The translations under genes and the position numbers were made by a program. From Ganoderma boninense (taxonomy: Eukaryota; Basidiomycota; Agaricomycetes; Polyporales; Polyporaceae), in NCBI GenBank assembly GCA_002900995.3, contig CM035307.1, positions 2,170,001 through 2,234,000 on the forward strand: a DNA stretch of 64,000 nucleotides, in the 5' to 3' direction. The notes beneath the pieces are model-generated. The model did not search any database and was not told the origin of the DNA. It was given only the letters and a program-made list of their open reading frames with translations. Shown piece after piece: positions 56,658 to 64,000 of the stretch (position 1 is the stretch's first letter; every line of letters begins with the position of its first letter).

Positions 56658-58975
56658 ATGAATACGAGTGGATTCAATAACCAGTTCCAGTCTGGAATGC
56701 CACTGGAGGAGCAATGTTCTCAGCCGTCTTTGAGTCAATCGCCCTTCCAATCGTCGTCACAGATGCAGTACAACAGTGCCTACTGGCAGGGTACTCCGCA
56801 GCAGTCATGGACACCCCAGGACGGATTCACGCCTTACATGCTTCCCCATACTCAACAAAGAGTGCCTCAGTGGGTGCAGCCGACGCAGGCTCACATGGTC
56901 GCTCAACAGCAGCAAGTCCTGCAGCCCGGAGGGGACTTCCGGCAACGTCCCCAGCAACTCTTTCTGCCGCAGCACATTGTGCAAGGGTTCCATCCGCAGC
57001 TTTTACAGCACTTAGCGCAACAGCATGCGCAGCCACTTGTACAAGATGGATTGTCGCAGCAATCTGTACAGGAATTGGTTGGCGCTGTCGCCGTGCAGCT
57101 TGGCTATACTCGAAACGTCGAGCCCACATCGGCCCGAGTGATAGCTCAGTGCGCGAGAAATGACAAAATTGTCATCGATGCGCTGAAACGGGGTAAGGCG
57201 AAGGGTCTGAACGCGCTCGGGGCGATAGAGAAACTTGGCAATGTACGTGTCGTTCCTTCATCGATATCCGCTTGATCCCGCGCGCTCATCCTAGTGTTTA
57301 GGCAAATGGACATTCAAACACTTGTGAGTATCCGACAGAAAGGCCCGGCCATTGCTAGACACCCAGACTAACTGCGTTCTTAGTGTGGAAGAACTACGCT
57401 CTCGCTCGTTTGGACAAGATCTCCCCAAGGGTCTACCCCAGTTGCACCGCTGCACGTTCGTCAAACAGAAGCGGTCCTCGAAAGACGACATTCTCAGGTG
57501 GACCGTTTCCGTATGTTGCTCTCTTGTGGATGCTGTATGGCATGCTCACCATCCCCACAGCCCACACCTGTCTCAGCAGGCCGCCAGCTCCTGGAGCTGC
57601 ACAGGAATCGACAACCATGCCAATCCCAATGCGAGCTGCCTTGTTAACAGGCGGCCTGAGCACGATAATCAGGCTTACCGGCCTTCCTGCACCGCGTCCG
57701 AGCGCGACGGACTTCCGACGAACGGGCAGGCTCGCACGAGACGCGGCGGACCGATCCCTGAGTTTCACGCCGGCACACTCATACCGCCTCTGCCCCCCTC
57801 GTCACAGCCCAAGCCTCCAGTGCGGGACCCTGACAATGATCACGAAGGTCACAGATTCACAGACGAGGATAAGATCTTTTTCATACACTTCTTGAAGTCG
57901 TATCTTGGCCAAGGGGGTGGGGCACGTATCCCTGAGAGGGAGGACCTCTATCTTCTCCTCGCGAGACAGGTGAGTATTTGTGGTCCTTTTTTGACAGCGA
58001 GGACCCAAGTTTCATGTGTTCGCGCGACAACTTGAACAGACACCTCATCATAACGCGGAAGCGTGGAGGCGCCACTGGGACGATGCGCCCGAGCTCCCGG
58101 ACAAGATATACATCGAAGCACGCAAGCGGGCAGACGATGCAGCCCTCGCCAGGAGCGCGTCGCTTTCTCCATCATCGAATGAAGGCGGGTCCGAGGACTG
58201 CAGCGATACCGAGGACGATGGGCCGTTCGAGGAGTCGGCGTCATCAGTGCTTAACCAAGTTCAATACGTGTCACCCGCAAAGCGCCACCCAAAGAAGGCC
58301 ACGAGGAGTAAGTTTAGGGTGACTGAGGAAGACTTACGTGAAATGGCTTTGTACAAGTATGAGAGGCGGGGTGTGTGGGACCGGCTTCCCAATTTCAGGG
58401 CACAATGGAAGGAGTTTGCAGAACGCCCACAGGTGAGTTAGCTGTATGGTGTTTGCGTACACCATGCAAACGGACGCCTAATCCCCGGTTCATCTCCAGA
58501 ACACTAAGCGAAGCGTGGGCGCATGGTATAGTGCCAGTCGCAAACATAATGCAGGTTGGTATCATGCCTTGCAAGCGCCATGCGCGGTGGCTGACAAAAG
58601 TTCTCTGCTGAATGGCCAGAAATGAATCGCTACTACAAGGAGTACGCCGACAGTGCCTGCGATGGAGTCAGCGAGTTGGATGTGGAATCAGAACTCGAAT
58701 ATGTCGACGTCGCTACTTCCGGCCAGCTCGACACCGGGAGTACATCTGCTTCGAGTTCCACCTCTTCGTCCTCGGGTCCAAGCACGCACGGCTCGGACGA
58801 AGCGTCCACTCTTCCTAGGTCGAATGCTGTACCACAGAAACGCGAGCGCCCTGACTCGAAGACGGAGACAGCATGCTCACTTGGGGACACCGAAGAGGAC
58901 TTCCCCGCGGCAAAGCGCGTGAAGGAGGAGGATGAGGACGAGAAGCCGGAGCTTTGGGTCCTCGACTCGGACTGA
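56658..58975 (+). CDS. Tandem paralogue A: protein with three Myb/SANT-like modules
   Basis: Exons 56658-57242, 57302-57323, 57384-57510, 57561-57969, 58040-58432, 58500-58554 and 58620-58975 give 648 residues in exact frame. A Gln/Pro-rich N-terminus (about 150 residues) precedes module 1 (DKIVIDALKRGKAKGLNALG, then ANGHSNTLWKNY across a 22-nt exon). Module 2 is FTDEDKIFFIHFLKSYLG to TPHHNAEAWRRHW. Module 3 is VTEEDLREMALYKYERRGVW to KRSVGAWYSASRKHN. Each starts with acidic residues, has 30-45 residues of helix-like sequence and ends in an H/K-rich turn with a spaced Trp pair, as Myb/SANT folds do. An RTRRGGPIPEFHAGTLIPP block precedes module 2. The acidic C-terminus ends ELWVLDSD with a KRVKEE patch. 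I infer nuclear DNA- or histone-binding; the family has no name I know. Confidence 0.7.
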
Positions 58976-59465
58976 ACGCCACCCGGTCGTCAGTCGTCGG
59001 ACCCAAGGTGATAGATTCGTTCAGCATGTTCAAGTGGTGCGGTGTCGTACGCTCCAATTTGAGGTGACGGCACGGCGGCGGTTGTTGCCCCGTGGGACGG
59101 TAGAGAAAATTTAGTATTGAGCCTGGAAGCGAATCGGGTGGTAATAGCGCATCCTGTAATGGTGTTGCTGATCAGAAGGGACGAGCTCTATGCCGTGGCT
59201 GACAAGTCCATACTTGCTGCAGTGATGCATGGGCCATGAATGATGTAGCCACCCAGGTAAGCAGGTTCCGCGAGCGTTCGTCGGGCGCTAAGAGAACACA
59301 GCTTTTGGAAGCGTGGCGACGTCACGCGATTGTTGTTCGTTTTCGGACATTGTTGAGTTTCGGAAGGGGTATTGTTACCAGCTGCGCGAAGCTGCAAATG
59401 CTTCCTATACCCTGTCTACGCCTCCTCAGTCACGTCTCTTACGCCATCCTCTCGACACGCACGTC
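58976..59465. other. Spacer between paralogues A and B
   Basis: About 490 bp, presumably A's terminator and B's promoter. No gene or repeat recognised. Confidence 0.4.
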
Positions 59466-61682
59466 ATGAATCCTTCACAGATGCCCTTTCACTCTGCTTT
59501 CAACTTGATGGGCTCTCAGCCTTTGCCGCCCGCTCAGCCCCAGATCCAGCCTGCTCCCGGAGGTCCCGCCGGTCCGGCGCACATCATGATGATGCCTCCG
59601 TTCCAGCAACCACAGCCAGGGTTCCAGGTGCCTAACTTTCTTCTGCAGGCATTTCAACAACAGAACGTGCCACAATGGATGTTGCCGCAGTCCCAAACTC
59701 CTCCCCTCGCTGCGCCAGCTCAGGGATACATGGTGCCTCAAAGGCCCCCGGTGTCGGCCCCGAAGCAATACGATAGCTCTCGAAGAGATGGGACTAGCTC
59801 GCAGGATGACGAACCCGCACCAATCGGTTCGGACCCAGACGACGAAGAGATGCTCGTCAAGACCCTCCAGAAAGCAAAAGCACGAGGAATTACGCCGCGC
59901 AAGGCCCTTGACAAACTCGATAAAGTGAGGACATTTTAAATTCGTATTGTGTCCATAACTGAAATGTGCAGGTGTATAATTATACGGCTCTCGGTCAGCA
60001 CACAATTTCTCGTGTCGATGATCTGTCGCTTGACAGCTCATGTCTTGCTTTTTCGCTATCCAGAATGGAAAGACTACTTTCTGGAGAATCTCGAGCGGCT
60101 GATGCCAAAAATATACAAGCCAACTCATAAACCTCATACATATGGCTCAGCACCTCCTGGATCACATCCCCATTCGCCTCCACCCTCTACAGTCAAGTTA
60201 ATCAAGCATAATCCCGCAAAGTAGGGCCCCTCCTGAAATAAAATCACGTCCTCATTGACAACCTGATGATGTGCTTCGCAGGCCAGCAAAGTCACAACCT
60301 TCGGTCTTCCAGCGGGCATCGACCTTGAATGCTACTAAGCCAGCGCCAAGGAACAATCCATCCGCTCATGGTCCCGGCCTGGCATCAACTGCTCACCATG
60401 TGACCGAGGGTCTATCGACCCCCACTCGCGTAAAGAAGACCTTTCAGCCGCTGGAACGTGCCTCAGCTCCTGCTTTTACATCATCTGCTATGATCCGGAC
60501 CAGGCGAGGCGCACCTGTGCACGAATTCCATGCTGGCACCTTCATCCCCCCTTCTTTCAGTCTGGTGGCTCCAAAGCCGCCTCACCTAGATCGGTCTCAA
60601 GATGCTGCCAAATTTACAGATGAAGATAAGTGTTCTTCATCCACTTTCTCCACTGGCGTCTCAAACAGCCTGGAGCGATCCCGTCCAAGCAGGGTCTTTA
60701 CGAAACACTGGGCGAACAGGTGAGCTTTCCTGCACTAGCAGCCAAGGACGTCAATTGATCGCAGTGGGACACGCTGTCCAGACCACCCATCATAATGCAG
60801 AAGCATGGAAGCGACATTGGGACGAGCACCCCGAACTGCCAGACAAGATTTACATCGAGGCGCGGAAGCGCGCCGAAGAGGGTCACTTGCGCCTGGAGCC
60901 TGGCCAGCCAGGCTATGCTCGTCTCGCGGACTCAAGTGATGAGGATACCGAGGAGGAGGACGATGCTGCGGAAGCGGTGGCGGACAACGCGTCGGTGGTC
61001 AGCTACTATGACCCACCAGAAGAGACGCCGAAGGCTCAAGCCCAATCTGCCGAGAAGACCCTCTTTCCAGGCAGGTCTGTGAAACCGGCGTCGAAGCCGT
61101 TCAGGCATCCCATCACAGCGGACGACCTCCGTGCAATGGCGAAGTACAAGTTTGAGAGGCGACATGTTTGGGATCAGTACGACACGAAGCAAGGGCCCTG
61201 GAAGGAGTTTGCGGAGCGACCCGAGGTACGTCTCGGTGTTCAAAGAGTTCTCTATCGAAACACGTGTGTCTCACGGAAAGGCACACAGAACAGCAGGCGT
61301 AAACTCGGCTCCTGGTACTTAGTGTCTCGAGATCGTGCCGAGGGTGAGTTGTCGTGTGTTTTACAAATATGGGTGTCGCTTACACGTTTCCTGCGGGGTC
61401 CTGTTAGAATTACACCAGTTCTACAAGCAGTATCTCGCCGAAGCAGAAGGTCGCATGAGGAAGTCTACCCCTCCTCGGCAGGACAGCGGAGAAGCTCCCG
61501 TGAGGCCGTTCGCAACGAAGCTAAAGACTGAGAAAGCAACGCAAAGCCCAGCCTCTAACGTAGAGCGTCCGCAGAAGCGCGGATTTGAGCGGGAGTCTCG
61601 TGTGCTCTCGCCCCACAAGCGTGCCAAGCAGGATGTCGTGGACACGCGCGAGTATATCGAGATTTTTGACTCTTCTGACTAG
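59466..61682 (+). CDS. Tandem paralogue B, frameshifted inside module 2
   Basis: Exons 59466-59924, 59972-59993, 60064-60220, 60282-60719, 60782-61225, 61289-61343 and 61407-61682. The plan matches paralogue A, including a 22-nt second exon and a 55-nt sixth exon. Module 1: KTLQKAKARGITPRKALDKL with VYNYTALEWKDYFLENLE. The link IRTRRGAPVHEFHAGTFIPP matches A. Module 2 begins FTDEDK, then one base is missing after 60630 (A and C read KIFFIH here); the frame downstream gives FFIHFLHWRLKQPGAIPSKQ and, after the intron, TTHHNAEAWKRHWDEH. Module 3: ITADDLRAMAKYKFERRHVW, then SRRKLGSWYLVSRDRAEELH. The C-terminus is VDTREYIEIFDSSD. The exon lengths sum to a multiple of three only if one base is added. 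It may be a recent pseudogene or an assembly error. Confidence 0.7.
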
Positions 61683-62195
61683 AATGCAGACGCGGTCTCA
61701 CCGGAATTTTTTATACCTCATGTAATGCCCAGTTTGTGGGGAGCAGTGCTCGCCATATGCCTCATTCGTGGAGTCAGGCCATGCATGTTCCCTAGGCACG
61801 TCGCCTAGTACAGTCAACCGCATGGCTTGCCCACTCACCAGTGCCTGAACGGCTTGCTACAATGCTACATGGTCGTAGGCCTTTTATATGCTACAGTGGG
61901 TTAGTCCTGCGAGGATCATGATGTTGGCGTTGAAAGTGCTGGCACTGCGCTGTCCCAACAAGTTCAAGGACGCGAAAGAAGGCTCTCGAGATGCTGACCT
62001 TATTCGCGTCAGCTTCGAGATGTGATCTCCAGGAACCTGTCCGCAGGGTCCTTTGTATTACATATAGAAAGTTCCAGTCTATGGGAGGGATTTAACGCGC
62101 TCGCCGGTAGCACTAGTGATCATGCCAACAGCCTCCATCCCTCGCTCCATCGAACCACCACCACCCGCGCAAAGGACCGGATCCGCGACAAGAAC
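61683..62195. other. Spacer between paralogues B and C
   Basis: About 510 bp, likely promo­ter and terminator. No gene or repeat recognised. Confidence 0.35.
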
Positions 62196-63980
62196 ATGAA
62201 TCAATACAACCAAGTTACTCTGCCCCAGCTCGCAATGATGAATGCGATCATGGCCGCGATGCAGACGCAACCTCAGCAGCTCCAGCCAACAGGTGGCGGC
62301 GTTCCCAATGTTAACGCGGCCAACGGTCCCGCAGTGGCGTCGCAACAGCCGCCGGCATTCCCCAACTTCGTCCTTCCCCCACAACTGCTGCCTCACACTC
62401 ACATCCCTGGTCCTTCGTCCGTACCGCAACTAGGTGGACAATCATGGGCACTTCCTGCGCTACCTACCAACGCACCACAGCCTCTCGGCGCCCAGCCGAA
62501 TTCACCTACTGTCGACGAGATTGTCGCTGGCGTCGTGGCAGCGATGAAGGCTAATGCACCACAAGGAGATATGGACAAGTCGCTCGCCAGTTTTGTGCCA
62601 GACGATGAAAGAGTCATCGTAAATGCGCTGAGGAGGGCCAAGAGGGAGGGGCTTACGCCCCTTCAAGGCATCTCCAAGCTTGATCACGTGAGTCCAATGT
62701 TTTGTTTACAGCCCACAGATAACAGATCATGCTAATCCTATTGTAGGTCAATAACCACACAGCCGCTTGTGAGTGAACCACACGCATCTTGCTTCATATT
62801 TTGGTCCAGTTTTCATCTTGAATGTTGCAGCGTGGAAAGATTACTTCATAAAACACGTCGAGAAATTGGGCCCAAAGATTTATTCGGAGGTGTATGCCAA
62901 TGCCGCTGCATCCGCTTCATCGAAGAGCTCTGCAAGTGCTGCCGGTGGGTCACGGTATGACTTTCCAACGCGTCTCTCGAGAAGGGTGCTGATCCCAACC
63001 TTAGCTCGGGAGGCCAAAGTGCATCGTCATCCCATCCTCGTCGTCCCATCACAGACGGGGATCGCTCAGATTCTGAACAGTCGGACCCCGACGAGGATAA
63101 TGTCATTGACGGTTCTGTGGCCTCTCAGTCCAAGAGAGGCGCTCCAGTAATAGAGTACCACGACGAAGTCCACATTCCAAACCTTTCACCTGGCATCAAG
63201 CCAAAGCCCCCACAACGAGACTTGAAGCATAATAACCACAGGTTCACGAAGGAGGACAAGATCTTCTTCATCCACTATCTGAAGTACCGCCTCCGCAAGG
63301 GGCCCGTCCCCAGCAAAGAATATCTGTACAGGGAGCTGGCAGAACAAGTACGTGCTGAGGTACAAAAAACTGGTATCCCGCTTACCACCCAACTGCTCTG
63401 TCCCTTTCGCAGGCACCGCATCACAGCGCAGATTCGTGGAAGCGGCATTGGGACAACACGTGCACGCTCCCGAACCAGATCTACATCCAGGCTCTTAAGC
63501 GTGTCAACAGCCGTCGACAGGAGCCCCGTCGTCCGGTCCCACATCCCGAGCAGAACCCGGCAGAATCGAGCGAAGAGGAAGATGCGGAGGATGAAGAAGA
63601 GGAAGAAGAGGAGGATGCGGGAGAGAGAAGAAGACGGCGATGCGGCGCCTCCCGAGCCTAGCGATGATCCCGTGTCCGAGCCAACTGCTTCTCGGAAGCG
63701 GGCCTCGACGGCCAAAAAGGCGCAGGGAGGACGTGCTCCTCACAGATGTAAAATCTCTGACGAGGACGTCCGAGCGATGGCGCAGTACATTGTGGAGAAA
63801 CGCCAGTGTGACGGGTGGGAGGCTCTGAAAGCGCCGATCGGTGGGAGGAATTCGCTCGCCGTCCCGAGGTGGGCTCTTCTCTCTTCACCTGGCCTTGTTC
63901 TGGGATAACGTTGGCGTGTGTGTAGAACGTGAAGCGCGGTTTAAATGCCTGGATTGGGATCACATACTCTCGGGCGAAGG
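62196..63980 (+). CDS. Tandem paralogue C, truncated by the window end and frame-disturbed
   Basis: Exons 62196-62687, 62747-62768 (22 nt), 62831-62954, 63005 to about 63349, 63413 to about 63856 and 63926-63980 (55 nt). The last exon continues past the window. Module 1: VPDDERVIVNALRRAKREGL and NNHTAASWKDYFIKHVEKLG. Module 2: FTKEDKIFFIHYLKYRLRKG and APHHSADSWKRHWDN. Module 3: ISDEDVRAMAQYIVEKRQCD, RWEEFARRPE, then VKRGLNAWIGITYS. The link SKRGAPVIEYHDEVHIPN matches A and B. Module 3 sits in the +1 frame relative to module 2 and its end returns to the first frame, so one extra base around 63615-63640 (a GA-rich tract) and one missing base around 63825-63845 are needed. The final Myb exon is in frame again. 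Function unknown, inferred as for A. Confidence 0.6.
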
Positions 63981-64000
63981 GTGAGCAGTGTGATTCCACC

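Noticed and set aside
1..64000. CRISPR arrays, rRNA and bacterial-type operons
   Set aside because: No regularly spaced repeats or rRNA motifs were seen; genes are intron-rich and eukaryotic.

Overview
The window is nuclear DNA of a filamentous basidiomycete, most likely an Agaricomycete of the Polyporales type. The evidence is GC-rich genes packed with 45-70 bp introns (GT..AG, plus two GC..AG introns), no operons, divergent gene pairs with short shared promoters, a basidiomycete-style CACTA/Plavaka transposase, and ordinary fungal housekeeping genes. Many genes below were assembled by hand from exons; most assembled reading frames come out as exact multiples of three.

Layout. 1-5.7 kb is repeat-rich: the 5' part of a Ty3/Gypsy LTR retrotransposon (Gag, minus strand) followed by an apparently intact tnp2/CACTA-type transposase gene. 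5.7-13.2 kb holds a weak C-terminal exon, an unlisted 66-residue three-exon gene, a D-xylulose reductase (xylitol dehydrogenase), a GT32 MIPC-synthase-like mannosyltransferase and a 383-bp Tc1/mariner-type MITE. 13.4-24.9 kb is a dense housekeeping block: a Swt1-like PIN nuclease, Pcf11, ribosomal protein uL6 (RPL9), Ste14 methyltransferase, mitochondrial EF-G2 (Mef2) and a conserved protein of unknown function. 25.1-26.7 kb is a 1.6-kb retroposon with a (TAA)n tail and a 14-bp target duplication that carries an orphan ORF. 26.8-39.1 kb is a second dense block: MFS transporter, Pus7, OMP decarboxylase (frameshifted), Dom34/Pelota, TXNDC9-like protein and class I photolyase. 39.4-45.2 kb has a secreted glutaminase-A-like protein and its decayed tandem copy. 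46.4-47.7 kb is a WTAP/Mum2-like m6A-complex subunit. 47.7-54.0 kb is gene-poor. 54.0-56.4 kb is a GH18 chitinase. 56.6-64.0 kb is a tandem array of three paralogues, the last cut by the window end, each with three Myb/SANT-like modules and an identical exon plan.

The genes do not form one pathway. Several act in RNA metabolism (Pcf11, Swt1-like, Pus7, Dom34, WTAP-like), but adjacency looks incidental. The best candidates for something undescribed are the triple-Myb-like tandem family, the non-autonomous retroposon with its 39-residue CxxC/H repeats, and the MITE. Single-base frameshifts recur (OMP decarboxylase, two of the tandem paralogues, possibly Gag), so base-level assembly error must be excluded before calling these genes dead.
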